The notes: generated from the sequence alone by a model not told the origin. A DNA stretch of 64,000 nt from Buchnera aphidicola (Takecallis arundicolens) (GCF_964058945.1 NZ_OZ060369.1:186001-250000), one strand, 5' to 3'. Positions 31,023 through 41,413 are shown, counted from the stretch's first letter. Program-made: numbers and translations.

Positions 31023-32384
31023 TTATGATAATTTCAACTTTTTAAATACAAGTTTTAGTTTATCATAATCTTTAATACCAGGTTTTTTTTCTATCTTTGA
31101 ATTAAAATCTAATCCAAAACAATTTAAATTTGATGCTTCTATACAATTTTTATGCGATAAGCCTCCAGATAAAAATACTTTATCTAAATTATATGTTTTT
31201 GTTTTTTTCCAATCAAAACAAATACCACTACCACCTTTAAAATTATCAAATAAGTAATAATTTATATATTTAAAATTTAATTTTTCTTGATTATTTTCGA
31301 TACATATTGCTTTCCAAATTTGAATATGATCTGATATTTTTTTTCTTAAATTCGCTATATATTCTTGATCTTCATTACCATGCAATTGTATGGCATATAA
31401 ACTACATGCTTGAGATAAATATTTTATTTTTTCAATATTTTCATTTTGAAAAACTCCAATATATTTTAATTTTGTATTTTGAATTATGTTACATGCAGTA
31501 TTACATGGAATATTACGTTTTGAATTAGGAATAAATATTAATCCTCCATATACAGCACCTAGTTTTTTAGATCGATTTGCATCTTTTATTCGTGTTAATC
31601 CGCATATTTTATTATTACCAAATAAAATACTATTAACTTTTAAATGGACATTTTTAGATTTCATGATAGATGAACCAATTAAAAAACCATGCACTATTTT
31701 TTTTAATTTTTTAATTTGTTGATTGTTATAAATACCCGATTCACTGATAATAATTCTATCTTTTGGTATTAATGGCGCAAGTTTATATGTTGTATTAATA
31801 TCAATAGTTAAATTGTTTAAGTTTCTATTATTAATTCCAATAATTTTAGCATTTAAATGAATTGCACGTTTTAATTCTATTAGATTATTAATTTCAGTCA
31901 AAATACCCATGTTCATTTTATGAGCAATACTAGCAAGTAATTTGTATTGATCATCATTTAATACCGATAACATTAATAAAATAGCGTCAGCATGATAATA
32001 TCTAGCTAGATATATTTGATACGGATCAATAAAAAAATCTTTACATAATATTGGTTGTTTTACGAGCATACTTACTTCAGACATGCGTTCAAATGTACCA
32101 GAAAAATATTTTTTATCAGTTAAAACAGAAATTACTGTAGCATGTTTTTTATAACATTGTAAAATATTTTTTATATTTAAATTAGAATTTATTATACCTT
32201 TTGAAGGGGAAGATTCTTTAATTTCTAAAATAAAATTTGGAAATGATGATTTTAATGATTGATAAAAGTTACGATTAGAGATAACAATTTTTTTTTTAAT
32301 ATGTTGTAATTTTTGCATATTTTTTTGATATTTTAACCACTGTACTTTATCATAAAGTATACTTTGTAATATATTTTTGTTCAT
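31023..32384 (-). CDS. trpC: Bifunctional indole-glycerol-phosphate synthase / phosphoribosylanthranilate isomerase
   Basis: The enterobacterial TrpC-TrpF fusion, 453 residues as in E. coli. The IGPS domain fills residues 1-255 (ILEIKESSPSKG, LCKDFFIDPYQI, GINNRNLNNL); the PRAI domain starts near 258 (NKICGLTRIKDANRSKKLG) and ends with FLSGGLSHKNC. Its ATG shares one base with the trpD stop, a coupled junction. No frameshift separates the halves. Confidence 0.97.
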   Translation of the reverse strand: MNKNILQSILYDKVQWLKYQKNMQKLQHIKKKIVISNRNFYQSLKSSFPNFILEIKESSPSKGIINSNLNIKNILQCYKKHATVISVLTDKKYFSGTFERMSEVSMLVKQPILCKDFFIDPYQIYLARYYHADAILLMLSVLNDDQYKLLASIAHKMNMGILTEINNLIELKRAIHLNAKIIGINNRNLNNLTIDINTTYKLAPLIPKDRIIISESGIYNNQQIKKLKKIVHGFLIGSSIMKSKNVHLKVNSILFGNNKICGLTRIKDANRSKKLGAVYGGLIFIPNSKRNIPCNTACNIIQNTKLKYIGVFQNENIEKIKYLSQACSLYAIQLHGNEDQEYIANLRKKISDHIQIWKAICIENNQEKLNFKYINYYLFDNFKGGSGICFDWKKTKTYNLDKVFLSGGLSHKNCIEASNLNCFGLDFNSKIEKKPGIKDYDKLKLVFKKLKLS

Positions 32385-33385
32385 TATTTATCTCTTATAG
32401 ATATTTTTTTTATTTGTTTATAAATTGCTCCATTTTGTATTTTTTTAAGGGCTATCTTAGTATTAATTTTAAGATTTTTATATCCAAATAATTTTAATAA
32501 AATTGCTGTATTCATTGCTATTAAATATTGATATTTAATATCACCAATACCTTTACAAACATCATTAAAAATTTTACAATTTTCATCAATAGTATTATTT
32601 TGTAATACGCATGCTAATGTTTTATTAATACCAAAATCTTCTGGATATAATTTGTATTGCATAATTTTTCCATACTTTAATTCTACTATATTGGTAACAT
32701 GATGTAATGTGATTTCATCTATACCTCCACTACATAAAATAATTGCTCTTTCATAATTTAATTGATGTAAAATTTTTGCAAATGGTAGTAATAAATTTTT
32801 AGAATATACTCCAATAACAGAAAAATTCGGTTGAGATGGATTTAATAAAGGTCCCAATATATTAAATATAGTTTTCGTATTTAGTTCTTTTCTAATTTTA
32901 GTTACTACTTGAAAACTTGGATGGTATTGTGGTGCATATAAAAAACAAATATGGTAATTATCTAATTGCGCTCTAGATTGAGTAGTATTAATTTTTATAT
33001 TAATATTATTTTTCTTTAAAATATCTGCAGAACCAAGTTGACTTGAGATACCATGATTGCAATGTTTAATAATTTTAAAACCAAATGAAGAAGCTAATAT
33101 AGCACTTGCTGTAGATATATTAATTGTATTAGCACCGTCTCCTCCAGTACCTGCAATATCTGAAAATGGATATTTTGGTTTAGGAAATGGTATAACATAT
33201 TTATAGCAAGCTTTTAAAGCGCCAATAATTTCATGAATAGAAATTGGACGTACTTTTATTGCAGTTAATATTGATGTTAACTTGATGGTAGATATTTTAT
33301 TTTTTATAATTTTTTTAAATAAATAATAACTCTCGTATTCATTTAGTTTTTTTAATGAATATAATTTATTCAATATTTTTTTCAT
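32384..33385 (-). CDS. trpD: Anthranilate phosphoribosyltransferase (stand-alone TrpD)
   Basis: Joins anthranilate to PRPP, the second step to tryptophan. The 333 residues correspond to the C-terminal half of E. coli TrpD (531), which is fused to the TrpG glutaminase; here no glutaminase precedes it. The PRPP motif DIAGTGGDGANTINIST spans about residues 76-92, and KHCNHG follows. It is the first gene of the operon here. trpE and trpG are absent from the window; in Buchnera they are known to sit on a plasmid or elsewhere. Confidence 0.96.
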   Translation of the reverse strand: MKKILNKLYSLKKLNEYESYYLFKKIIKNKISTIKLTSILTAIKVRPISIHEIIGALKACYKYVIPFPKPKYPFSDIAGTGGDGANTINISTASAILASSFGFKIIKHCNHGISSQLGSADILKKNNINIKINTTQSRAQLDNYHICFLYAPQYHPSFQVVTKIRKELNTKTIFNILGPLLNPSQPNFSVIGVYSKNLLLPFAKILHQLNYERAIILCSGGIDEITLHHVTNIVELKYGKIMQYKLYPEDFGINKTLACVLQNNTIDENCKIFNDVCKGIGDIKYQYLIAMNTAILLKLFGYKNLKINTKIALKKIQNGAIYKQIKKISIRDK

Positions 33386-33402
33386 ATTAATAAGCTATAA
33401 TG

Positions 33403-33428
33403 ATATGATCTTAATATTGTGATCATAT
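33403..33428. repeat. Inverted repeat upstream of trpD
   Basis: ATATGATC (33403-33410) and GATCATAT (33421-33428) are exact inverse complements with a ten-base spacer, 18 bases upstream of the trpD start codon. It could be a hairpin in the 5' leader or a protein site. It does not resemble the E. coli TrpR operator core (CTAGTTAACTAG). Confidence 0.4.
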
Positions 33429-33539
33429 TTGTAGTGTATACTTGTATTATTAATTTTTTTTAAAAAAAATAAAAAAATTAAAAATTTATTATGAATACAA
33501 AAATAATATAAAAAAAATATATTTACAATTATTTTATTC

Positions 33540-34255
33540 ATATTTTACATTAACTTGATAGCTGTATATCAGTTCAGTATATATAATATTTTTAATAAAA
33601 ACTTATGTTTAGAATCATTAATAATATTAATATCAACTTTATATTTATAATGTTAATATCATTAATTTTAAAAAACATTAAAATATTCGTTTTTTAATTT
33701 ATTTATTACACTAAATATTATAAGATCAAAATTAATTTTTTCAACGTTAAATATATAGACATGATCAAAAAATTAAAAAATTAATTTTATTATGATATTA
33801 TATAGTAAATAAAAATGATAAAATATGATTATAATTTATATTTTTTAAATAAAAAAATTTTTTAGTACTGTATGAAAAGTATTATTTTTATTGTAAATAA
33901 TTTTTTAATTAGATCATTTACACCGATAAAAAAATAATATTATTGTATATATATATTTTTATTATAGTACAAAACAATGGAAGTTGCTTATAAAATTTAT
34001 TTTTATGTATTAAATATATTTCTATATAATATCTTTTTTGTAATATTATCCAAAATTTTTTATGTAATGATATGATTTATAAGAACGTTATGATCGCTTT
34101 TTAATAAATTTTTTAATTATATACATTGTATTTTTACTCAAAAAATAGCATTAAAATTTTTATTATTACAATAATTTTTATATTTATCATATTTTTAACA
34201 TGATTTTACCATTTTTTTTAACGGCATCAATCATAATGTTTAATACAGGATGTAT
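33540..34255 (-). pseudogene. suhB: suhB pseudogene (inositol-1-monophosphatase family)
   Basis: Between trpD and rlmN lie 960 bases without a gene, but the minus strand holds clear fragments of SuhB in order. At 34255-34190 it reads IHPVLNIMIDAVKKNGKIML, matching the E. coli N terminus MHPMLNIAVRAARKAGNLIA; the ATG has become ATA, and a stop (TGA) follows at 34189. At 33995-33963 it reads FYKQLPLFCTI, matching FIKRLPHFAVS at E. coli residue 92, at close to the expected distance. Weaker matches near 34120 (YIIKKFIKK) and 33580 (IYTELIYS) fit residues 49 and 237. Frameshifts and stops separate them, so it is inactive. The left end is approximate. Confidence 0.75.
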
Positions 34256-34345
34256 AAAACTTCTTTAATCTGTTTGTAACACGTAAAATATAATTTATTG
34301 CATATAAAAATGTTATAATAGGTTTTAAAAACAGTTATATTAATT

Positions 34346-35431
34346 ATGAATATTGATTTACATTATCTAAACACTAATAAAGTAAATTTGTTAAATTTCG
34401 ATCGTAAAAAAATGCAAAATTTTATGCATTTAATCGACGAAAAAAGTTTCCGAGCTGATCAATTAATGCATTGGATATATCAACGTTTTTGTAATAATTT
34501 TTCATATATGACTAATTTTACAGAATGCTTAAAAAATAAACTTAAAAATACCAGTTTTATACAATTTCCTTATATATTAAAAGAAATAGTTTCTATAGAT
34601 CATACTATTAAATGGTTAATTTCTGTACAAAATGGGATTATTGAAACAATATATATTCCAGAAAAAAAACGGGGTACATTATGTATTTCATCTCAAGTAG
34701 GATGTCCGTTAACATGTACATTTTGTGCAACTGGTATGCAAGGATTTAAAAGAAATTTATTAGTTTCTGAAATTGTTGGGCAAATTTGGTTAGCATATCA
34801 AAAGATTAATAATAATACAAAACATGTATATTTTCCTATTACTAATATAGTATTTATGGGAATGGGAGAGCCGTTATTAAATTTAAAAAATTTAATTACT
34901 GCATTAAATATTATATCTGATACATGTGGTTTTAATATTTCAAAAAAAAAAATTGTTATATCAACAGCAGGTATAATACCAGCATTAAACAAATTATCTA
35001 AGATATGCGATGTAAAATTAGCCATTTCATTACATGCGTCAAATAATACAATTAGAAATCGACTTATGCCAATTAATAAACGATATAATATCCAATCTCT
35101 TTTAAAAACGGTATTGCGTTTTTTACAAAATTCAAAATTAAATAAAAATGGTATAACAATTGAATATATTATGTTACATAATATAAATGATTCAATTGTA
35201 CATGCTAAAGAATTAATTAAACTATTATATAATATACCTAGTAAAATTAACTTAATTCCTTGGAATTATTTACCAAATAGTCATTTAAAATGCAGTAGTA
35301 TTACAAAAATAAATATTTTTTCTAAATATTTAATTAATAAAGGATTAATGACTACGATACGAAAAACAAGAGGGCAAGATATTCAAGCTGCATGTGGACA
35401 ATTAACAGGTAATAATAATTATAAATCATAA
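34346..35431 (+). CDS. rlmN: Dual-specificity rRNA/tRNA adenine-C2 methyltransferase RlmN
   Basis: Radical-SAM enzyme methylating A2503 of 23S rRNA and A37 of some tRNAs. The 361 residues (E. coli 384) carry the cluster cysteines C120, C124 and C127 in GCPLTCTFCATG, and the second catalytic cysteine in ACGQLTGN near residue 352. FMGMGEPLLN is also diagnostic. In E. coli rodZ and ispG lie between rlmN and hisS; here hisS follows after 62 bases. Confidence 0.96.
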   Translation: MNIDLHYLNTNKVNLLNFDRKKMQNFMHLIDEKSFRADQLMHWIYQRFCNNFSYMTNFTECLKNKLKNTSFIQFPYILKEIVSIDHTIKWLISVQNGIIETIYIPEKKRGTLCISSQVGCPLTCTFCATGMQGFKRNLLVSEIVGQIWLAYQKINNNTKHVYFPITNIVFMGMGEPLLNLKNLITALNIISDTCGFNISKKKIVISTAGIIPALNKLSKICDVKLAISLHASNNTIRNRLMPINKRYNIQSLLKTVLRFLQNSKLNKNGITIEYIMLHNINDSIVHAKELIKLLYNIPSKINLIPWNYLPNSHLKCSSITKINIFSKYLINKGLMTTIRKTRGQDIQAACGQLTGNNNYKS

Positions 35432-35493
35432 GAAATATAAAATATTGTATAAATAGATATTTTACATATTTGTATTAACATAGGAAGATTTTT

Positions 35494-36768
35494 GTGAATT
35501 ATTTTTTTCAATCTATAAAAGGTATGCATGATTACCTTCCCGAACAAACGATCTTATGGAATAAAATAGAAGATATATTTAAAAAAATATTGCATAATTA
35601 TGGTTATTGTGAGATTAAACTACCTATCTTAGAAAAAACTATATTATTTAAGGCATCAATAGGAGAAATGACAGATATTATTGGAAAAGAAATGTATTCA
35701 TTTCATGATAAAAATAATCTTAGTATTACTTTACGTCCAGAAGCAACGACAAGTTGTGTAAGGTCTATTATTCAAAATAAATTAATATATCATAAAAAAC
35801 AAAAACTATGGTATTATGGTCCTATGTTTCGATATGAACGTCCGCAAAAAGGACGTTATCGTCAATTTTATCAATTTGGTCTTGAGACTTTTGGATTTTT
35901 CGAATTAGATATTGAATTTGAATTAATTATATTAGTGAATAAATTTTGGAAAGCATTAGGTATTTCACGTTTTTTAACATTAGAGATTAATTCTATTGGT
36001 TTACTCTCTGAAAGAAATGCATATCAAATGGAATTACGTAATTTTTTGAAAACATATGAATCTTATCTTGATAATATTTGTATAAGACAATTAAATAAAA
36101 ATCCGTTAAGGATTTTAGATAGTAAAAATAAAAATATACAAAAAATATTATTAAAAGCACCGAATTTAATAGATTTTGTTAATACAAAGTCAAGGTTACG
36201 TTTTGAAAAATTATGTAATTTACTTTCAAATTTTAATATTCCATATACTATAAATTATAAATTAATTCGCGGACTAGATTATTATAATGATACAGTATTT
36301 GAATGGAAAACAAATTATATAGGATCACAAAATGCAATATGTGCAGGAGGTCGATATGATACATTGGTAAAAAGGTTATTAGGACCAGATACTCCAGCAG
36401 CTGGATTAGCAATCGGTATGGATCGATTAATATTATTAATACAGTCATTGAATTTATTTTCTCAAAAAAATATAGAAACTGATATTCATATTTTTTTTAG
36501 TAACAAATCTATAAAAAATCGAGCAATATTTTTATCCGAAGAAATTAGAAATGAATTTCCTAAATTAAAAATATTATTAGAATTTCAATCTAAAAAAATA
36601 AATACAATATTTAAAAACATAAAAAAATATTTTACAAAAATAATATTATTTATTCAGTCAGAAAATATAATTTATTTATATGATGTTATCTGTAAAAAAA
36701 ATCAGATTATTAATTCAAATAATATTAATATTATGATAAAAAATATTTTTAATTTTTATACAAAATAA
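35494..36768 (+). CDS. hisS: Histidyl-tRNA synthetase
   Basis: Class II synthetase charging tRNA-His; 424 residues, the same as E. coli. It starts at GTG 35494 with AGGAAG at 35482-35487. MNYFFQSIKGMHDYLPEQT matches the E. coli start. Motif 2 is FRYERPQKGRYRQFYQFG and the histidine-binding LIRGLDYYNDTVFEW follows near residue 257. The C-terminal anticodon-binding domain is present but rich in lysine and isoleucine. Confidence 0.97.
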   Translation: MNYFFQSIKGMHDYLPEQTILWNKIEDIFKKILHNYGYCEIKLPILEKTILFKASIGEMTDIIGKEMYSFHDKNNLSITLRPEATTSCVRSIIQNKLIYHKKQKLWYYGPMFRYERPQKGRYRQFYQFGLETFGFFELDIEFELIILVNKFWKALGISRFLTLEINSIGLLSERNAYQMELRNFLKTYESYLDNICIRQLNKNPLRILDSKNKNIQKILLKAPNLIDFVNTKSRLRFEKLCNLLSNFNIPYTINYKLIRGLDYYNDTVFEWKTNYIGSQNAICAGGRYDTLVKRLLGPDTPAAGLAIGMDRLILLIQSLNLFSQKNIETDIHIFFSNKSIKNRAIFLSEEIRNEFPKLKILLEFQSKKINTIFKNIKKYFTKIILFIQSENIIYLYDVICKKNQIINSNNINIMIKNIFNFYTK

Positions 36769-36868
36769 TATTAATAATATATGTGATTATTGTATAATAA
36801 AAAATTAATTATATATTTTTTATAAAATATATTCAAATAATACTATTATGTCATTTTAAGGATTATAT

Positions 36869-38122
36869 ATGTTACAATATAAAACATGCAACATACAATC
36901 TGATACAGAATTGTGGAATTACATTAAACAAGAAATGTTACGACAAGAGCAGCATATTGAATTAATTGCTTCAGAAAATTACGCTAGTCTTTCTGTTATG
37001 CAAGCACAGGGATCGCAATTAACTAATAAATATGCGGAGGGATATCCTGGAAAAAGATATTATGGAGGTTGTGATTTTGTGGATCATATTGAGTTATTGG
37101 CAATTAATCGAGCTAAAAAATTATTTCATGCTGATTATGCTAATGTACAACCACATTCTGGATCTCAGGCAAATTTTGCTGTATATACTGCGTTATTAAA
37201 ACCTGGTGATATGATTTTAGGAATGGATTTATCTCATGGAGGTCATTTAACACATGGATCTGTTATAAACAGTTCAGGAAAAATTTATAATTCAATTACA
37301 TATGGTTTAAATAAAACAGGTAATATTGATTATGACCATTTACAGTATCTTGCACAGAAACATAAACCAAAAATGATTATTGGTGGGTTTTCGTCTTTTT
37401 CAAGATATGTAGATTGGAAAAAAATGCGTGAAATATCTAATACTATTAATGCATATTTATTAATTGATATGGCACATGTAGCTGGTCTAGTTGCAGCAAA
37501 TTTATATCCTAATCCCATAGAGTATGCTGATGTAGTAACAACAACTACACATAAAACACTCTCTGGACCGAGAGGTGGATTAATTCTTTCAGCAAATCAA
37601 GATGAAGCATTTTATAAAAAATTAAATTCTGCTGTTTTTCCAGGTATGCAAGGTGGACCTTTAATGCATGTAATTGCTGCTAAAGCAGTAGCATTTCACG
37701 AAGCATTACATCCGAATTTTAAAACTTATCAAAAACAAATATTAAAAAATTCTAAAATTATGGCAAAATCTTTTATGGAACAAAATTTTAATATTATTTC
37801 TGGAGGTACAGATAATCATTTATTTTTAATAAATTTAAATAATAAAAATATTACTGGAAAAAAAGCAGAAAATATTTTGCAATTAGCAAATATTACAGTA
37901 AATAAAAATAGTATTCCAAATGATACAAAGAGTCCTTTCGTCACTTCAGGTATTCGTATAGGTACACCAGCTATTACAAGAAGAGGTTTTAAAGAATTAG
38001 AATCTAAAATTATTACTAAATGGATCATTGATATTATTAATGATTATAATAATATTAAAAAAATACTGAATATTAAAAATCAAGTACTTGAATTATGTAA
38101 AAAATATCCCGTTTATAAATAA
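36869..38122 (+). CDS. glyA: Serine hydroxymethyltransferase
   Basis: PLP enzyme interconverting serine and glycine and loading one-carbon units onto folate. The 417 residues match E. coli exactly. [10 protein letters not shown], the [12 protein letters not shown] substrate loop and the PLP lysine in [14 protein letters not shown] (near 229) are all visible. AAGGA lies about eight bases before the ATG. A strong hairpin with a T-rich tail follows the stop. With serC it maintains serine and glycine supply. Confidence 0.97.
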   Translation: MLQYKTCNIQSDTELWNYIKQEMLRQEQHIELIASENYASLSVMQAQGSQLTNKYAEGYPGKRYYGGCDFVDHIELLAINRAKKLFHADYANVQPHSGSQANFAVYTALLKPGDMILGMDLSHGGHLTHGSVINSSGKIYNSITYGLNKTGNIDYDHLQYLAQKHKPKMIIGGFSSFSRYVDWKKMREISNTINAYLLIDMAHVAGLVAANLYPNPIEYADVVTTTTHKTLSGPRGGLILSANQDEAFYKKLNSAVFPGMQGGPLMHVIAAKAVAFHEALHPNFKTYQKQILKNSKIMAKSFMEQNFNIISGGTDNHLFLINLNNKNITGKKAENILQLANITVNKNSIPNDTKSPFVTSGIRIGTPAITRRGFKELESKIITKWIIDIINDYNNIKKILNIKNQVLELCKKYPVYK

Positions 38123-38129
38123 TTTTTTT

Positions 38130-38162
38130 ATATAGTTATGGATGTAAAATACATAACTATAT
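38130..38162 (+). terminator. glyA terminator hairpin
   Basis: ATATAGTTATG (38130-38140) and CATAACTATAT (38152-38162) form a perfect 11-bp stem with an 11-base loop, seven bases after the glyA stop, followed by TTATTCTATT. It lies between the convergent glyA and bioD, so may serve both. Confidence 0.6.
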
Positions 38163-38180
38163 TTATTCTATTAATATGTA

Positions 38181-38849
38181 CTATTCTGGAAGTATAATAT
38201 TAATATTATTTGTACAAATATTATTGATATCCTGAATATAAGGTATTATACCTAAAAAAGGAGATTTTATATATTGTTTTATTGTATATATATAATTTAA
38301 TAAATACTGTTCATAATTCATACAATTTGCAAACCAACCTGTTAGTTTTAAACCAGATGCAATAATTGATTTTACTGTTAATATAGCGTGGTTAATACAA
38401 CCTAATTTTATTGAAATTACTAAAATAACAGGAATTTTTTCTTCTTTTATCCAATTAGATAAAGTATTTGTATTAAATATTGGTGTATCCCATCCTCCAA
38501 TACCTTCTATAATTATCCAGTTTGCTTTTTTTTGAATATTATGTAATTTATCGGATAAATTTTTAAAAGTAATATTATTTTTTTTGCAGTAAAAAAAATT
38601 AGGAGGTATGTTACCATAAAAAGAATATGGGTTAATTTCTTTATATTTAAATTTAATCACACTATGTTTTTTTAATAATAATGCATCATGATTACGTAAA
38701 CCATATATTGTTTTTATACAACCACTAGATACTGGTTTATATCCTGCTGTATTAAACCCTATAATTGTAGCTTTTTTTAATAATAACACTGATACTATTG
38801 TTTTTCCCACATTGGTATCTGTTCCAGTAACAAACCATGTTTTTATCAT
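38181..38849 (-). CDS. bioD: Dethiobiotin synthetase
   Basis: ATP-dependent ring closure of diaminopelargonate to dethiobiotin. The 222 residues (E. coli 225) begin WFVTGTDTNVGKT with the P-loop at residues 8-17, and carry KPVSSGC and the IIEGIGGWDTPI block that corresponds to E. coli VEGAGGWFTPL. It is downstream of bioB on the same strand with 90 bases and a hairpin between. bioF and bioC, between bioB and bioD in E. coli, are absent. Confidence 0.95.
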   Translation of the reverse strand: MIKTWFVTGTDTNVGKTIVSVLLLKKATIIGFNTAGYKPVSSGCIKTIYGLRNHDALLLKKHSVIKFKYKEINPYSFYGNIPPNFFYCKKNNITFKNLSDKLHNIQKKANWIIIEGIGGWDTPIFNTNTLSNWIKEEKIPVILVISIKLGCINHAILTVKSIIASGLKLTGWFANCMNYEQYLLNYIYTIKQYIKSPFLGIIPYIQDINNICTNNINIILPE

Positions 38850-38888
38850 AATTAATATTTGATTTTATATATGATTAATATATTACGA

Positions 38889-38909
38889 CTACCTATATAA
38901 AATAGGTAG
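38889..38909 (-). repeat. Perfect 8-bp hairpin between bioB and bioD
   Basis: CTACCTAT (38889-38896) and ATAGGTAG (38902-38909) are exact inverse complements around a five-base loop, in the space left by bioFC. It could be an intercistronic processing or attenuation element; no clear U-tract follows on the minus strand. Confidence 0.5.
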
Positions 38910-38939
38910 AATTATAATAATAAGAATATAATATAAACA

Positions 38940-39953
38940 TTATTTTAGTAAAGCATTATAATGTTGTGTTTCTGTTTTATATTTTTGTATTTTATTTTGT
39001 TTTGATTGTATAATATGCTTTTTAGCATATAATCCTAATTTCTGAAATAATTTTAAATCTTCTTTTTTTGTTGGATTAGATGTAGTTAATAGTTTACAAC
39101 CATAAAATATAGAATTTGCTCCTGCTATAAAACACAATGCTTGCATATTTTGACTCATATTTTCACGTCCAGCAGATAGTCTAATATATGATTTCGGCAT
39201 CATAATTCGAGTTACTGCAATGGTTTTAATAAAATCAAAATCTTCAAGATTTTTATTACGTTCTAAAGGTGTACCTTTAATTTTAACTAACATATTCATA
39301 GGAATGCTTTCAGGATTTTTAGTTAATTTCGATAATTGCAATAGTAACTCAGCACGATCATTAGTATTTTCTCCTAACCCTAATATTCCACCTGAACAAA
39401 CTTTCATACCGGAATTTCTTACAATATCTAATGTATTTAATCGTTCTTGATATGTACGTGTTGTAACAATTTTACTATAGAATTTTGGTGAAGTGTCTAA
39501 ATTATGGTTATAAAAATCTAAACCTGCAGAATATAATCTTTCTGCTTGATTCTTATTTATACTACCTAATGTCATGCATGTTTCCAATCCCATTTTTTTA
39601 ATTTTTTTAATAATTTCAATTAAGTATGGCATGTCTCTTTCTTTTGGATTTTTCCATGCAGCTCCCATACAAAATCGGTTTGAACCAGATTGTTTAGCTT
39701 GTTTAGCTGCATCTAAAATTTTAGAAATTTCTAAAAGTTTTTCATTTTTTATATTTGTTTTATATCTTGAGCTTTGTGCACAATATTTACAATCTTCAGG
39801 ACATAATCCAGTCTTGATGGATAATAAAGTACTGATTTGAATTTCATTGGGAGTAAAATTTTTTCTGTGTATTTTTTGTGCTTTAAAGATCAAATCTAAA
39901 AATGGTTTTTGAAATAGTTTATTAATTTCTTCAATTTTCCATATTTTTTTCAT
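38940..39953 (-). CDS. bioB: Biotin synthase
   Basis: Radical-SAM enzyme inserting sulfur into dethiobiotin. I start at ATG 39953 ([14 protein letters not shown]) because GGAA lies seven bases upstream; an in-frame TTG at 39965 is less likely. The 337 residues (E. coli 346) carry CPEDCKYC with C51, C55 and C58 as cluster ligands, [23 protein letters not shown] and [15 protein letters not shown] blocks. The divergent bioA starts 82 bases away; no BirA operator resembling TTGTAAACC is visible between them. Confidence 0.96.
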   Translation of the reverse strand: MKKIWKIEEINKLFQKPFLDLIFKAQKIHRKNFTPNEIQISTLLSIKTGLCPEDCKYCAQSSRYKTNIKNEKLLEISKILDAAKQAKQSGSNRFCMGAAWKNPKERDMPYLIEIIKKIKKMGLETCMTLGSINKNQAERLYSAGLDFYNHNLDTSPKFYSKIVTTRTYQERLNTLDIVRNSGMKVCSGGILGLGENTNDRAELLLQLSKLTKNPESIPMNMLVKIKGTPLERNKNLEDFDFIKTIAVTRIMMPKSYIRLSAGRENMSQNMQALCFIAGANSIFYGCKLLTTSNPTKKEDLKLFQKLGLYAKKHIIQSKQNKIQKYKTETQHYNALLK

Positions 39954-40035
39954 ATTAAATTCCAAAAAAAATTATATTTTATATCAATAATTATTTATAA
40001 TAAGATATCTATACATTTTAATATAATATTACGCT

Positions 40036-41325
40036 ATGAAACAAAATAATTTACAATTTAATTCAAAACATATCTGGCATCCATATGATTCTATTAGTAA
40101 ACCGTTACCTTGTTATATGATTCAATCAGCATGTGGAGTATATTTAAAATTAGACTCTGGTTTAAAAATTATCGATGGTATGTCTTCTTGGTGGTCTGCG
40201 ATACATGGATATAATCATCCTATTCTGAAAAAACATTTAGTTCAACAAGTTAACAACATTACACATGTTATGTTTGGTGGTATAATACATAAACCTGCTT
40301 TATTATTATGTAAAGAATTATTAAAAATTTTACCTAAAAAACTAAAATGTATTTTTTTATGTGATTCAGGATCTGTTGCAATTGAAGTTGCTATGAAAAT
40401 GGCATTACAATATTGGAATAACAATAAAAAAACTAGAAGAATTTTTTTAACTATACGTAATGGATATCATGGCGATACATTTTCTGCAATTTCAGTATGC
40501 GATCCAAAAAATTCTATGCATAAATTATATAAAACAATATTACCTAAGCATTTTTTTGCAAAAAAACCAAAAATATTTTTTAAAGAAAAATGGAATAATT
40601 ATGATATTCATTCTTTTTTAGATTTAATAGTGAATAATCAATCTACAATTGCAGGAGTAATTTTAGAACCTATATTACAAGGTATAGGTGGTATGCAATT
40701 TTATCATGTAGAATATTTGAAACAAGTACGTTTATTATGTAATATGTATGATATTCCATTAATTATAGATGAAATAGCTACCGGTTTTGGTAGAACTGGT
40801 AAAATGTTTGCTTACGAACATGCCAATATTATTCCAGATATATTATGTATAGGTAAAGCATTGACGGGAGGTATGATGACTTTAGCTGCAACTATTACTA
40901 CTAAAAAAATTGCACATCAAATTAGTAATAATTATCCTTATAAATTTATGCATGGACCAACATTTATGGGAAATCCATTAGCTTGCTCTGTTGCACAAAA
41001 AAATATTTCATTATTAAGAAAAAATATATGGAAAAAACAAGTTAAACGTATTGAAAAATATTTTCAAAATAAATTATTTTTATTATTAAATCATCCTCGC
41101 ATTTGTGCAATAAGAGTTATTGGAGCAATTGCTGTTATCGAATGTTATCATAATATTAATTTGAAACTAATGCAAAAATTTTTTGTTAACTATGGTGTTT
41201 GGATTAGACCATTTAAACAAATCATTTATTTAACTCCACCATATATAATTAAGACAATACATTTAAAAAAATTAATACAGTCTATTAAATTGGCAATTAA
41301 TGATAATTCTTTGTTTATTTTTTAA
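40036..41325 (+). CDS. bioA: Adenosylmethionine-8-amino-7-oxononanoate aminotransferase
   Basis: PLP aminotransferase making diaminopelargonate, the substrate of BioD. It has 429 residues, as in E. coli. HIWHPYDSI opens the protein, SSWWSAIHGYNHP forms the substrate pocket, IIDEIATGFGRTGKMFAYEH is the class III aminotransferase signature, and CIGKALTGGM holds the PLP lysine. With no bioF in the window, the symbiont may need the keto precursor from elsewhere in the genome or the host. Confidence 0.96.
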   Translation: MKQNNLQFNSKHIWHPYDSISKPLPCYMIQSACGVYLKLDSGLKIIDGMSSWWSAIHGYNHPILKKHLVQQVNNITHVMFGGIIHKPALLLCKELLKILPKKLKCIFLCDSGSVAIEVAMKMALQYWNNNKKTRRIFLTIRNGYHGDTFSAISVCDPKNSMHKLYKTILPKHFFAKKPKIFFKEKWNNYDIHSFLDLIVNNQSTIAGVILEPILQGIGGMQFYHVEYLKQVRLLCNMYDIPLIIDEIATGFGRTGKMFAYEHANIIPDILCIGKALTGGMMTLAATITTKKIAHQISNNYPYKFMHGPTFMGNPLACSVAQKNISLLRKNIWKKQVKRIEKYFQNKLFLLLNHPRICAIRVIGAIAVIECYHNINLKLMQKFFVNYGVWIRPFKQIIYLTPPYIIKTIHLKKLIQSIKLAINDNSLFIF

Positions 41326-41413
41326 ATTTATTTTTTATAATTTAATCTTATTATATTTATTATATCGTTGATATAGTAACATATTTAAGAAAATAATGAT
41401 TAAATTTTATATA

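Noticed and set aside
39954-40035. Possible BirA operator between bioB and bioA
   Set aside because: No TTGTAAACC/GGTTTACAA-type dyad is present in the 82 bases; only generic AT-rich sequence.
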